Shown: in pieces, positions 1-7,829 of the stretch
How positions within the stretch are numbered: position 1 is the stretch's first letter
Layout of the letters: each line of letters starts with the position of its first letter
Assembly: GCA_026401035.1 (NCBI GenBank)
Contig: JAPLNR010000055.1
Coordinates: forward strand, 1 to 39,546
Direction of reading: 5' to 3'
Source of the DNA: Planctomycetia bacterium
GTDB lineage: Bacteria > Planctomycetota > Planctomycetia > Pirellulales > UBA1268
Length of the DNA stretch: 39,546 nucleotides
Notes under the pieces: model-generated
What the model was told of the DNA's origin: nothing
The model's input: the letters and a program-made list of their open reading frames with translations, nothing else
The model's database searches: none
Position numbers and translations under genes: made by a program

Positions 1-401
1 CGCCGCGAGAACAAGTAGCGGTGCGCACCCAGTCGGCGCACCTGCAATTTCGCGGCGGCATGTTCGACATCCCGCCAGCGGTCGTCACGGATCGGCGCCG
101 CCGACGCGGTCAGAAGCGAGTCGATCTTCGACATCGCCAGAATCCGCCGCAGGGGATCAGACGGGGAGCGCACGACGAGCGAACCACCCAGCGCGTTGAT
201 CTGACTGCGCATCCGCAACAGCGCGCCCAGTCCCGCGCTCGACGCAAACGGCACGGCCGCACACTCGAGCACGACCTGCCGCGCCCCCTCACGGACGTGC
301 TTCTCAACCTCGCGTTCCACAGCCTCGCTCCAGGTGGCGTCGAGGGCCCCTGCGAGCGCGAGCGTCGCGGTGTCGTCATTCCGGCTGGCGCGGATCTCCA
401 T
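1..401 (-). CDS. STAS-domain protein, anti-sigma-factor-antagonist type (partial, runs off left edge)
   Basis: I translated the minus strand from the ATG at 399-401. It begins MEIRASRNDDTATLALAGAL and holds a SpoIIAA-like STAS fold over about residues 1-105. The segment FASSAGLGALL aligns with the conserved phospho-serine loop (D-S-S-G-L-G in SpoIIAA), so a serine is kept at the phosphorylation position although the preceding Asp is replaced by Ser. After the STAS domain the frame stays open (IRDDRWRDVEHAAAKLQV) to the window edge, so the protein has at least 133 residues and may carry a second domain outside the window. Its start codon shares one base with the stop of the upstream binding-protein gene (TGATG), which implies translational coupling. 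Proteins of this class act in partner-switching or as small signalling modules; the partner is not visible here. Domain call fairly secure, function open. Confidence 0.72.
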   Translation of the reverse strand, partial: MEIRASRNDDTATLALAGALDATWSEAVEREVEKHVREGARQVVLECAAVPFASSAGLGALLRMRSQINALGGSLVVRSPSDPLRRILAMSKIDSLLTASAAPIRDDRWRDVEHAAAKLQVRRLGAHRYLFSR

Positions 402-1447
402 CAGGGCTGCCCTTTCGCCGGCGGGTCGCGCTCGCCGATGAGCACCGCGGCCTCTGCGGCCAGATCGGGCGGCACCTTCCAGCCCCCCGCGCACCGGGCG
501 AACACGGCCGGGTCAATCCACACCGCCTGCGGCACCAGGTCGGCCACCGGGATGGAGGCGATCGGTTCACCGTCGAGGATCCGCACGACGAGCCGACCGA
601 CCTCGCGGCCGATCGCATCGTAGTCGGCGCCCACGCCCACCGCCGCCCCGGAGCCGACGAATTTCTGGAACGACGCGAACACCGGCACCCGTGCGGCGCG
701 ACAGGCGGTCAGGATCGACGGGGCGGCGTTCTGCGCGTTGATGTCGGGAGGAATCCAGAAGGCGTCGATCCCGGAGCCCAGCAGGCTGTCGACCGCCGTG
801 CGGACTTCGCCGGTCGTGGCGGCATTGGCCTCGACCAGTTCCAGACCGATTGCGGCCATGGCGGCGCGGGCGATCTTGAGTGACGCCACGGCATTGCTCT
901 CCGCCGGGTTCCACGCCACGCCCACCCGGCGGGCGGCCGGGTTGCACTGCTTCAGAACCGCCATCAGCCGCGCGATCGGCGGCGGGCTGGCGATGCCCGT
1001 GATCCAGTCTGGATGCTCCTCCCGCCGGTCGGCATCGAGCCCGATGCCCAAGACAAAGGGATCGACCACCAGCCCGAAGACATGGGGCGCGTGCCGCTGG
1101 TTGGCGCCGGCAAAGGACTGCAGCGCCGGCGTCGTCAGCGTCACCGTGAGGGTCGAGCCACTGTCGGCCGCGTCTACGGCCATCTGCCGCAAGGTCGGCA
1201 TGTCGCCCTCGGAATTGAGCCGGCGGACCTCGATCCCCTCGACGCCGCGTGCCTCGCGGAGCACCGCGTCGAAGCCGCCGAGGGCGTCGACCACCGGCTG
1301 GATGCTCGAATGGTAGAGCACGACGATCCGCGGCCTGTCGCCGGCACCGGTTCCCCGCTGCCGCGATGCATCGGTGGCAACGAGCACCGCGCCGGCCGCC
1401 GCGATGATCGCGCAGGCGAGCCAGAGTTTGCGAATCGCGTCAACCAT
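401..1447 (-). CDS. periplasmic ABC-type substrate-binding protein, DUF534/TrpX-like family
   Basis: The product is 348 residues from the ATG at 1447, with GGAGG about ten bases upstream; an in-frame GTG at 1483 adds twelve residues and is less likely. A short basic start and a hydrophobic stretch (LWLACAIIAAAGAVLVA) form a signal peptide or membrane anchor. The body has the two-lobed binding-protein pattern of the ABC_sub_bind (DUF534) family: an early PRIVVLYHS strand, VTLTTPALQSF, a central RRVGVAWNPAESNAV segment, and a late PVFASFQKFVGSGAAVGVGADY followed by GREVGRLVVRILDGEPI. Family members bind small molecules such as aromatic amino acids. No permease or ATPase gene is adjacent. The next gene is a STAS protein joined by a TGATG overlap, so a sensory rather than a transport role is possible. 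The gene follows fba by 55 bases. Confidence 0.75.
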   Translation of the reverse strand: MVDAIRKLWLACAIIAAAGAVLVATDASRQRGTGAGDRPRIVVLYHSSIQPVVDALGGFDAVLREARGVEGIEVRRLNSEGDMPTLRQMAVDAADSGSTLTVTLTTPALQSFAGANQRHAPHVFGLVVDPFVLGIGLDADRREEHPDWITGIASPPPIARLMAVLKQCNPAARRVGVAWNPAESNAVASLKIARAAMAAIGLELVEANAATTGEVRTAVDSLLGSGIDAFWIPPDINAQNAAPSILTACRAARVPVFASFQKFVGSGAAVGVGADYDAIGREVGRLVVRILDGEPIASIPVADLVPQAVWIDPAVFARCAGGWKVPPDLAAEAAVLIGERDPPAKGQP

Positions 1448-1502
1448 GATGGATCGGACCTCCACCGTGGCGGGCGGCGACACGGGCGACTCGGGGGATA
1501 TT

Positions 1503-2540
1503 TCAGCCGTACCGCTTGGCCATTTCGGCGAGCGTGATGCACTTCACCTTGCCGGCGTTGCCAGCCTGGCCAAACTGCACCATCCGCTCGGCACAAACCT
1601 TCTTCATCGCCTCGCGGGAAGGCTTCAGGTAGTCGCGCGGGTCGAACTTCTCAGGCGCCTCGGCCAGCACCTTGCGGATCGCGCCGGTGATCGCCATGCG
1701 GCAGTCGGTGTCGACGTTGATTTTCCGCACCCCGTGCTTGATGCCCTTCTGAATCTCTTCGACCGGCACACCCCAGGTCTGCGGCATCTTGCCGCCAAAC
1801 TTGTTGATGATGTCCTGGAGCTCCTGTGGCACGCTCGACGAGCCGTGCATCACGAGGTGGCAGTTGGGGAGCATCTTGTGGATCGCTTCGATCTGCTTCA
1901 TCGCCAGCACGTCGCCGTCGGGCTTGCGGGTAAACTTGTAGGCACCGTGGCTGGTGCCGATCGCGACGGCCAACGCGTCGACGCCGGTCGCAGCCACGAA
2001 CCGGGCCGCCTCGTCGGGATCGGTGAGCAACTGGTCGTGCGAGAGCTTGCCGGTGGCGCCGTGGCCGTCTTCGGCCTCGCCTTCACCGCTCTCGAGCGAC
2101 CCGAGGCAGCCGAGCTCGCCTTCGACGGAGACTCCCTGGGCGTGGGCGAGCTTCACGACTTCCTTCGTGACCTTGACGTTGTAGTCGAAGTCGGCCGGCG
2201 TCTTGCCGTCTTCCTTGAGGGAGCCGTCCATCATCACGCTCGTGAAGCCGTGATCGATCGCACTCTGGCAGGTGGACGGCGAGTTGCCGTGATCCTGATG
2301 CATCACGATCGGAATCGAGGGATAGAGTTCCGCGGCCGCAAGCATGAGGTGCCGGAGGTAGTTGTCCTGGCTGTAGCTGCGGGCGCCCCGCGAGGCCTGC
2401 ACGATCACCGGCGAATCCGTCTCCTTGGCCGCCTCCATGATCGACTGGATCTGCTCCATGTTGTTCACGTTGAAGGCGGCGATGCCGTAGCCGTTTTCGG
2501 CGGCGTGATCGAGCAGGATGCGCATGGGAACGAGCGGCAT
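1503..2540 (-). CDS. fba: fructose-bisphosphate aldolase, class II (Calvin-cycle subtype)
   Basis: This 345-residue enzyme cleaves fructose 1,6-bisphosphate to dihydroxyacetone phosphate and glyceraldehyde 3-phosphate, or runs in reverse in gluconeogenesis. The class II zinc site is visible: HQDHGNS at 81-87 gives the catalytic Asp83 and the zinc ligand His84, VEGELGCLG holds the next acidic cluster, [11 protein letters not shown] and MHGSSSVP give the two later zinc/phosphate-binding histidine segments, and [11 protein letters not shown] closes the phosphate site. Length and motifs fit the CbbA-like subtype (about 345 residues) rather than the E. coli FbaA subtype. The start at 2540 has GAGGAG eight bases upstream. 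A sigma-70-like promoter lies at 2589-2617. It heads a possible operon with the binding protein and STAS genes, though their functional link to glycolysis is unclear. Confidence 0.96.
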   Translation of the reverse strand: MPLVPMRILLDHAAENGYGIAAFNVNNMEQIQSIMEAAKETDSPVIVQASRGARSYSQDNYLRHLMLAAAELYPSIPIVMHQDHGNSPSTCQSAIDHGFTSVMMDGSLKEDGKTPADFDYNVKVTKEVVKLAHAQGVSVEGELGCLGSLESGEGEAEDGHGATGKLSHDQLLTDPDEAARFVAATGVDALAVAIGTSHGAYKFTRKPDGDVLAMKQIEAIHKMLPNCHLVMHGSSSVPQELQDIINKFGGKMPQTWGVPVEEIQKGIKHGVRKINVDTDCRMAITGAIRKVLAEAPEKFDPRDYLKPSREAMKKVCAERMVQFGQAGNAGKVKCITLAEMAKRYG

Positions 2541-2588
2541 GGCAGAAACTCCTCAGTCAAAGGCGGGAAAACGGTCGTGGGTGCCGAA

Positions 2589-2617
2589 ATCATAAGAACT
2601 CCCCGTTTTCTGCACAA
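2589..2617 (-). promoter_or_regulatory. candidate sigma-70-type promoter of fba
   Basis: On the minus strand TTGTGC (2612-2617) and TATGAT (2589-2594) are separated by exactly 17 bases, 49 bases upstream of the fba start. The -10 box matches five of six consensus bases; the -35 matches only the leading TTG. Confidence 0.45.
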
Positions 2618-2686
2618 ACGGTCCCGGTCCATCGCCCGCGTGATACCATTCGACGGTCGCTCCCGCGGCAGCAGGATGCCTTTTCG

Positions 2687-3112
2687 ATGGACCTTCGCCC
2701 CACCACCGATCCGCTCAAGAGCTTTCTCTACGTCGTGGGAGGCTGGGCCTGCGTCGGCCTGGCCGTGCTCGGCTCGATCCTGCCGCTCCTGCCGACCACG
2801 CCCTTCCTGCTCCTGGCGAGCTGGTGCTTCTTCCGCGGCTCGCCGCGGATCCACGCCTGGCTCCACCGCTCGAAGTGGTTCGGCCCCACGCTCGACGATT
2901 GGCAGCACTACCACGGCATCCGCAAGAGTATGAAGTATCGCACCGTCGTGCTCGTGGCTGCCGTCGTCGCGGCCAGCCTCGTGCTCAACAGCCTGCCGTG
3001 GTGGATGAAGTATCTCGTGCTCGGCTTCGTGGCGGTCGGCCTCTACACGATCTGGACCGTGCCCACGCTCCCCGACGACGCCCCCCGTGCCCCGCGCACG
3101 ATCGCCGAGTAG
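2687..3112 (+). CDS. DUF454 (YbaN-like) inner-membrane protein
   Basis: This 141-residue protein has the size and layout of the YbaN/DUF454 family. A first hydrophobic pair spans about residues 12-48 (YVVGGWACVGLAVLGSILP, then LLPTTPFLLLASWCFF with the conserved P-x-x-P-T-T-P-F-L-L core). A soluble loop follows (RGSPRIHAWLHRSKWFGP, then the characteristic W-x-x-x-x-G-I region), and then two closing membrane helices (about 87-103 and 107-125). The family has no established biochemical role. The gene is divergent from fba and convergent with the MFS gene. Its stop codon, TAG at 3110-3112, lies inside the first arm of an inverted repeat, so the repeat itself ends the reading frame. Ribosome-binding site weak. 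Confidence 0.85.
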   Translation: MDLRPTTDPLKSFLYVVGGWACVGLAVLGSILPLLPTTPFLLLASWCFFRGSPRIHAWLHRSKWFGPTLDDWQHYHGIRKSMKYRTVVLVAAVVAASLVLNSLPWWMKYLVLGFVAVGLYTIWTVPTLPDDAPRAPRTIAE

Positions 3113-3162
3113 GACAGGCTTCAGCCTGTCATGGCTCGCGACAGGCTGAAGCCTGTCCTACT
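3108..3162. repeat. perfect 23-bp inverted repeat between convergent genes, supplying both stop codons
   Basis: The arms 3108-3130 and 3140-3162 are exact reverse complements around a nine-base loop. Each arm carries TAGGACAGGCTTCAGCCTG, which itself contains a short internal palindrome (GACAGGCT-TC-AGCCTGTC). The TAG of the left arm ends the DUF454 gene and the TAG of the right arm ends the MFS gene on the other strand. Two diverged single copies occur at 14344-14365 and 17661-17682. The pair should form a very stable hairpin in either transcript and could act as a bidirectional terminator or mRNA 3' end; it lacks a U tract. Confidence 0.9.
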
Positions 3163-4642
3163 TGAGATCTGCGTCGGGCTCGGGGAGCCAGTGCGTGAGG
3201 ATCGTTCCCACGAGGGCGTAGAGACCCGCAACGCAGGCGCCCACGACGGCGATCCGCACGGGGTCCGGGGGCGTGGCCGCAGAGAACGTGAGCGTGAGCC
3301 AGGCGGCGGCCGTGCCGAGCACGCGACCGCCGATGTTCGCCGCAAAGCTCTCCCCCGTGCCGCGGAGGTGCGTCGGGAAGACGAGCGGGATGTAGTTGCC
3401 CCAGAAGCTGAACTGGGCGACCGTCACGAGGCCCGCCAGGAAGATGCCGGCCTTGATCCAGGGCAGTGAGTCGGCCTGCGTGAGCTGCGTCGAGATCCAC
3501 CAGAAAAGCGCCGGCACGACGAGGAGCGCCGGAATCTGGAAGATCCGCAGGAGGATCCGCCGCCCGAGGATCCGAACCGCCGCGAATGCCAGGAGCACGC
3601 GGCCCACAAGGCCGCCGATCTCCTGCCAGATCGTGACGGTCGCCACGGCCTCGTCGGTGGCATTGCCGGCGATGCTCTTGAGCTTGCCGGCCGGGGGGGC
3701 TGGCTTTCCGGCCTGTTCCGCCTTCGCGACGGCCGCGTCCTGCGCCTGCTTCGCCACCTGGAGGATCGCGGCATGTCCCTTCGGTCCGCCGAGGATCTGC
3801 GGCAATTGCTGGATCGCGCCAAAGGCGATGCCGTAGCTCGCCGCGAAGACGAGCGTCGTGAGCACCGTCGTGCGGATGAGCGCCGGGCTGAAGAGCTCGC
3901 GGATGCTCGGCCGCTTGAGCGTGCCGGCCGCCTTCTTCTCGGCCCACACCGGACTCTCCGGCAAGAACGGCCGGATCAGGATCAGTGGCAGCGCGGGGAT
4001 CACGCCGGAGATGAGCGTGTAGCGCCAGGCATCATGGCCCCCCTGGATCGCCGGCAGTTCGGCCGCGAACCGCGCCGCGAAGACGTTGGCAGCGCCCACG
4101 AGCAGTCCGCCGAACGACGAGAAGGCCTGCGTCCAGCCGAGGGCCCGCTCCCGCTGCTCGCGGTCGGGAAACAGCTCGGCGAGCCAGGCCACCACCGCGA
4201 CGAACTCCACGCACACGCCGATGAAAACGAGACAGCGGAAGAAGAGCAGCTGCGGCAGCGACGTGGCGAAGCCGGCGGCCAGCGCCGCAAAGGCATAGAG
4301 CAGGATGCTGAACGTGAGCACGCGCCTGCGACCGAGCAGATCGGTGAGATAGCCGCCGATCAGGCCGAACACACCGCCGGCGATCGCCGGCACGAAGAAG
4401 AGCGCCCGCGCCCACTTCGCATATTCGGGCGAGCCCGGCAGGAGCAGGGGCACGCCCTCGGCCGTCAGGCCGCCCAGCGATGCCAGCGCCGGCTTGATGA
4501 TCAGCGGCAGCATCAGGAGTTCGTAGATGTCGAACGCGAAGCCGATCGCCGCGATCGCACAGACGAGCCAGCCGGTCGTCGACAGCCGGCCGTCGGCTGT
4601 CAGGCCACTGGGCCGGGTTGAGGAATTGCTGACCGCTGCCAT
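3158..4642 (-). CDS. MFS transporter (sugar/organic-acid porter-like)
   Basis: This is a 494-residue integral membrane protein with about twelve predicted helices. The MFS signature loop between helices 2 and 3 is clear (GGYLTDLLGRRRVL). FLPESPVWAEKK at the end of the first half matches the P-E-S-P-R/W motif of the sugar-porter and SHS-type subfamilies. A long, Ala/Lys/Gln-rich loop (about residues 285-335) interrupts the second half, which is unusual. The late segment GNYIPLVFPTHLRGTGESFAANIGGR resembles the E-x-x-P-T-x-x-R-G-x-x motif of these subfamilies. The substrate cannot be read from the sequence. The start at 4642 has GGGAG about ten bases upstream. The stop TAG lies in the shared inverted repeat. 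Confidence 0.9.
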   Translation of the reverse strand: MAAVSNSSTRPSGLTADGRLSTTGWLVCAIAAIGFAFDIYELLMLPLIIKPALASLGGLTAEGVPLLLPGSPEYAKWARALFFVPAIAGGVFGLIGGYLTDLLGRRRVLTFSILLYAFAALAAGFATSLPQLLFFRCLVFIGVCVEFVAVVAWLAELFPDREQRERALGWTQAFSSFGGLLVGAANVFAARFAAELPAIQGGHDAWRYTLISGVIPALPLILIRPFLPESPVWAEKKAAGTLKRPSIRELFSPALIRTTVLTTLVFAASYGIAFGAIQQLPQILGGPKGHAAILQVAKQAQDAAVAKAEQAGKPAPPAGKLKSIAGNATDEAVATVTIWQEIGGLVGRVLLAFAAVRILGRRILLRIFQIPALLVVPALFWWISTQLTQADSLPWIKAGIFLAGLVTVAQFSFWGNYIPLVFPTHLRGTGESFAANIGGRVLGTAAAWLTLTFSAATPPDPVRIAVVGACVAGLYALVGTILTHWLPEPDADLK

Positions 4643-4717
4643 GCAGGATACTCCCGGGGAGCACGCCTCGAGCGTGCCGTACCGTGAGCCACCGGCCCAC
4701 GTCGAAACATGGGCCAG

Positions 4718-4744
4718 ATCATAGCGTCGGTTTCAGTTGACCAA
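4718..4744 (-). promoter_or_regulatory. weak candidate promoter of the MFS gene
   Basis: On the minus strand TTGGTC (4739-4744) precedes TATGAT (4718-4723) by 15 bases, about 75 bases upstream of the MFS start. The -10 box is good, but the spacing is short. Confidence 0.3.
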
Positions 4745-4772
4745 GCCCGCACCGGGAGGGCAGCCGGCAAAC

Positions 4773-4798
4773 TGCCCAGTCTGATTGCCCAGTCTGAT
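4773..4798. repeat. two exact tandem copies of a 13-bp unit
   Basis: TGCCCAGTCTGAT occurs at 4773-4785 and again at 4786-4798, followed by TTG. It lies in the non-coding stretch between the MFS gene and the lipoprotein gene. Likely a recent slippage duplication; no function evident. Confidence 0.85.
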
Positions 4799-4829
4799 TG
4801 CCGGCCGCAGTGCCCTGTCGCCCGGGACG

Positions 4830-5276
4830 TTACTGCGGCCCGATCGACGCCGGATTCTTCGCGAGGAAGTCCCGCGGGCCACGGGTCGTGTAGTAGGGAT
4901 AGGCCACGGCCCCGGTCGGCGGACCGGCCGGACCGGTGGCGGCATAGTCGGAGGCCGCCAGCGCCGCCTTCTCCTCAGGCGAGAGATGATGCTTGGCGAG
5001 GCCGCCGTAGGGTCCGACGTGACGCTTGCAGTGGCCGGCGGCGCAGTCCTCGCAGCCGGGCTGGCAGCCGCCCGGGCCGCACTGGCCGTCGGAACAGGCG
5101 CCGTCGGAACAGGCGCCGTCGACACATGCGCCGTCCTGACACTGGCCGCCGCCATGCTTGGCCTGGTGGGCGTAGGGGCCGTCGGTGTTCAGGAGAAAGA
5201 GCCGGTCGATGATCGAGCAGCCGCTCGACATGCCAACGAGGGCGACGAGGGCCAGAAGTCCGGAAAAGCGTTTCAT
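4830..5276 (-). CDS. Cys-rich putative lipoprotein with DGAC repeats
   Basis: I take the start at 5276, giving 148 residues (MKRFSGLLALVALVGMSSGC), because a signal peptide with a lipobox-like end (S-S-G-C, Cys20) begins there and AGGAA lies upstream. An in-frame extension to 5327 has no such logic. The mature part opens with SIIDRLFLLNTDGPYAHQAKH. Next comes a Cys-rich tract of nine cysteines in about 40 residues, built from repeats of D-G-A-C (DGACVDGACSDGACSDGQC) and GPGGCQPGCEDC. A Cys-poor, Pro/Gly-rich tail follows (HLSPEEKAALAASDYAATG). It is probably exported and lipid-anchored. The cysteines could bind metal or form disulphides; no family name is recognised. A second Cys-rich lipoprotein occurs at 28835-29353 but is not alignable along its length. 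Confidence 0.7.
   Translation of the reverse strand: MKRFSGLLALVALVGMSSGCSIIDRLFLLNTDGPYAHQAKHGGGQCQDGACVDGACSDGACSDGQCGPGGCQPGCEDCAAGHCKRHVGPYGGLAKHHLSPEEKAALAASDYAATGPAGPPTGAVAYPYYTTRGPRDFLAKNPASIGPQ
5091..5135. repeat. 15-bp tandem repeat coding for the D-G-A-C-S/V units
   Basis: On the plus strand GGAACAGGCGCCGTC occurs exactly twice (5091-5105, 5106-5120), with a third diverged copy at 5121-5135. It is in frame with the lipoprotein gene and adds one Cys per unit, so it is a length-variable coding repeat rather than a CRISPR. Confidence 0.85.
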
Positions 5277-5454
5277 GGCGAGGGTTCCTGTGTGCGGGAT
5301 GCCACTGCGCTCTCGAAGCCTCGGCACCCGGCAAGGTGTATCGGCCGTGCCGGTCGCACCGGTTGAGAAAACTCTCCAGCTGGCAAGATGGGCAGGCTGG
5401 CATCGATGCCGTCGGGCAGACGCCGGTTGGAGACCGCTTCCTTCAGAAGCAGTT

Positions 5455-6747
5455 TTACTTGTAGCGGCCGACGATCAGCGAGATGTTCTGGCCGCCAAAC
5501 CCGAAGCTGTTGGAGAGGGCCTGTTCGCACCTCCCCGCGCGGGCCTTGTTGGGCACGTAGTCGAGATCGCAATCAGGATCCGGATGCTCATAGTTGATCG
5601 TCGGCGGGAGCATTCCATCGCGGATGGCGAGCAGACAGACGATCATTTCGGTCGCCCCGGCGGCGGCGATCAGGTGCCCCATCATGCTCTTCGTGCTGGA
5701 AACCGGAATCTTGTAGGCCTGCTCGCCAAACACGTTCTTGATCGCGAGCGTTTCCACCCGGTCGTTCACGCTCGTGCTCGTGCCGTGGGCGTTGATGTAG
5801 TGAATGTCGTTCACGCCCAGCCCGGCATCCTGCAGCGCGAGCTTGATGCAGGAGGAGGCGCCGCGGCCCTCCGGGTGGGTGTCGGTGATCCGGTAGGCAT
5901 CGGCCGTGGAGCCGTAGCCGAGCAGTTCGCCATGGATCTTCGCGCCCCGCTTCTTGGCGTGCTCGAGTTCCTCGAGCACCACCATCGCCGCACCTTCGCC
6001 GAGCACGAAGCCGTCACGTTCGTTGTCGAACGGGCGGCTGGCCCGCGTCGGCTCGTCGTTCCGGGTCGAGAGTGCCGTGAGCAGGTTGAAGCCCGTCACG
6101 CCGAAGGGATGGATCATGCTGTGGGTGCCGCCGGAGAGCATCACGTCGGCATCGCCGCGGCGGACGATTTCGGTCGCCTCGCCGATCGCCTGGCTGGAGG
6201 CGGCGCAAGCCGTGAGGCAGTTGAGATTCGGCCCCTGGGCATTGAACATGCCCGCCAGATGTCCGGCCGGCATGTTGGGCTCCTGCTCAACCTCGGAGAG
6301 CGGGTGCAGGGTTTCCAGGCCGAGCTTCGTGAACTTGGCGACGTCGAGCGTGTCGCCGCTGATCGCGGCCATCATCATGCTCGTGAAGGAATCAAAATCC
6401 TGCTGCCCCTCGCCGCTGCCGAGATAGACGCCCAGCCGCGTCGGGTCGGCCGGCAGCCCCTTCTCGAGGCCCGCATCCCGCATGGCCTGCAATGCAGCCC
6501 CCGCGGCAAACCGGGTGTGGCGGCCGCAAAACTGCCAGAGTTTTGCGTCCTCGCCCTCGTCGCTAATGTCCCAGTTGCGAACCTCGGCGGAGATCTTGGT
6601 CGGAAACCGCGAGGCGTCGAAGACGGTCGTCATGCCGACACCCGATGCGCCGGCCATCAGGTTTTTCCAGAGTTCCTCCACGCGCACACCCAGCGGCGTG
6701 ACGAGCCCCATTCCGGTGATGACAACCCTGCGCCTGCCGGCAACCAT
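5455..6747 (-). CDS. fabF: beta-ketoacyl-ACP synthase II (KAS II)
   Basis: This 430-residue condensing enzyme extends acyl chains by decarboxylative condensation of malonyl-ACP with acyl-ACP. The KAS triad is intact: Cys181 in LTACAASSQAIGEA, His321 in NAHGTSTSVND and His358 in SMMGHLIAAAGATE. The N-terminal RRVVITGMGLVTPLG and the C-terminal SFGFGGQN are typical of FabF. The start at 6747 has AGGAA upstream. The gene lies 15 bases after a FabZ-like dehydratase and in line with an ACP and a second FabZ-like gene, all on the minus strand. The four form a compact condensation/dehydration module without a ketoreductase, malonyltransferase or enoyl reductase in view, so those steps must be supplied elsewhere. 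It could be housekeeping or a dedicated lipid or polyene pathway; the sequence alone does not decide. Confidence 0.95.
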   Translation of the reverse strand: MVAGRRRVVITGMGLVTPLGVRVEELWKNLMAGASGVGMTTVFDASRFPTKISAEVRNWDISDEGEDAKLWQFCGRHTRFAAGAALQAMRDAGLEKGLPADPTRLGVYLGSGEGQQDFDSFTSMMMAAISGDTLDVAKFTKLGLETLHPLSEVEQEPNMPAGHLAGMFNAQGPNLNCLTACAASSQAIGEATEIVRRGDADVMLSGGTHSMIHPFGVTGFNLLTALSTRNDEPTRASRPFDNERDGFVLGEGAAMVVLEELEHAKKRGAKIHGELLGYGSTADAYRITDTHPEGRGASSCIKLALQDAGLGVNDIHYINAHGTSTSVNDRVETLAIKNVFGEQAYKIPVSSTKSMMGHLIAAAGATEMIVCLLAIRDGMLPPTINYEHPDPDCDLDYVPNKARAGRCEQALSNSFGFGGQNISLIVGRYK

Positions 6748-6762
6748 CGTTACGTTCCTGAT

Positions 6763-7263
6763 TTACCAGTCGGGCCGCGCCAGCGGTTGCCCCGCCTCGT
6801 CGCGGCCGACATCGTAGATGTGCATCTGGTCGAGCCACTGGAGCAACTCCTCCGGCTCGAACAGTTTCGGCACGCCCTCGCCCGGCTCGAGGTGGGCGAA
6901 AAATAATTCGGCCTCTCCCTGGAGTTTGTCGTCCACCTTGCTCGTCACCCGCGTGAGCGAGCCAGCGGGCTTGAGATCGAGAATCGTGGCATGAAACCGG
7001 ATTGAGTCGCCGGGCACGGCATCGAAGTGAAATTCGGCATTGGCCACCTTCGCGAGCACGACCCGGCGGTTGTAGTCGATCGCATCGGCCACCAGGAGTC
7101 CGGCCGTCTGTGCCATCCCCTCGACGATCAGCGAGTTGGGCATCAGCGCCGCGCCGGGGAAGTGGTCGTGCATGTGCTCCTCGGCCAGCGACACGTTCTT
7201 CACGGCCGTGGCCTGTTTGCCCCGCACGAACTCATCAAAACGATCGATCCAGAACCAGCGCAT
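6763..7263 (-). CDS. FabZ/FabA-like 3-hydroxyacyl-ACP dehydratase (first copy)
   Basis: The product is 166 residues with a hot-dog fold. The dehydratase signature is visible: DHFPGAALMPNSLIVEGMAQ gives the catalytic His34 and, on the central helix, Glu48, at the FabZ spacing. A later strand segment (FHFDAVPGDSIRFHATIL) is the usual second half. It ends with a longer C-terminal tail (about residues 128-166, rich in Glu, Leu and Trp) that is not part of the minimal FabZ fold. The ATG at 7263 has only a weak ribosome-binding site. The gene is followed 15 bases later by fabF. It shares the fold and active-site residues with the product of 7865-8455, yet the two are clearly different in sequence, so they are old paralogues rather than a recent duplication. 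Confidence 0.87.
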   Translation of the reverse strand: MRWFWIDRFDEFVRGKQATAVKNVSLAEEHMHDHFPGAALMPNSLIVEGMAQTAGLLVADAIDYNRRVVLAKVANAEFHFDAVPGDSIRFHATILDLKPAGSLTRVTSKVDDKLQGEAELFFAHLEPGEGVPKLFEPEELLQWLDQMHIYDVGRDEAGQPLARPDW

Positions 7264-7331
7264 TAAAAAATTCCGGCGGTTGCCGCCCGCTGACGATCGC
7301 AGCGGTGCGGGCGGTCGAAGGTGGGTCAGGC

Positions 7332-7724
7332 TCAGGCGGACAACTTGCTCTGCACGTAGCGCACCATGTCTTCCACGGTGAGCGTATTGGCAAAGTTCTG
7401 CACGCTGGGATTGGCCTCGAACTTCGACAGATCGGCAAATGGCATCCGCGTCTTCAGCGCCGCAATGCCCGCCGCATTCACCTTGCCGTTGGTGACGTAC
7501 TCGGTGCTCGAGAGCACGTCTTCGGGGAAGAGCTCGCCGCGTGGGATCTTGATGCCGAACGACTTCTCGAGGCGAAACACGATGTCGAGGAAGTCGATCG
7601 ACTCCGCCCCGAGATCGCCCACCATCGTCGCCGACGGGGAAACTTCATCGTCGTCGACACCAAGCGCATCGACGAGGGCGGTCTTCACCTTTTCGAAAAT
7701 TTCATCGCGGGACGGCATCGACAT
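7332..7724 (-). CDS. acyl carrier protein with long C-terminal extension
   Basis: The product is 130 residues from the ATG at 7724 (AGG a few bases upstream; a second ATG at 7718 is possible). The first 80 residues form an ACP: EIFEKVKTALVDALGVDDDEV, then VGDLGAESIDFLDIVFRLEKSF with the phosphopantetheine-accepting Ser42. The motif reads E-S-I-D where housekeeping ACPs have D-S-L-D. The ACP fold normally ends near residue 80. Here about 45 more residues follow (ALKTRMPFADLSKFEANPSV, then a helix ending VEDMVRYVQSKL). Together with the E-S-I variant this suggests a specialised ACP rather than the housekeeping AcpP. It sits between two FabZ-like genes and upstream of fabF. Confidence 0.9.
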   Translation of the reverse strand: MSMPSRDEIFEKVKTALVDALGVDDDEVSPSATMVGDLGAESIDFLDIVFRLEKSFGIKIPRGELFPEDVLSSTEYVTNGKVNAAGIAALKTRMPFADLSKFEANPSVQNFANTLTVEDMVRYVQSKLSA

Positions 7725-7829
7725 GGCACCTTGCAAACGAGGAATGGGAACCACTGCAACGTAGCACGGTTTTAATGTCGACCCGCCGTCATGGAAACCC
7801 GAAACCGGTTTACCCGCCGCAGTCCGACC

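Noticed and set aside
1374..2933. A 519-codon plus-strand open frame over fba
   Set aside because: Antisense shadow of a conserved aldolase; no recognisable domain and no ribosome-binding site.
5091..5135. Possible CRISPR array
   Set aside because: The 15-bp units have no spacers and are in frame with a protein-coding gene.
5185..6906. A 573-codon plus-strand open frame over fabF
   Set aside because: Antisense to an intact KAS II with its full catalytic triad.
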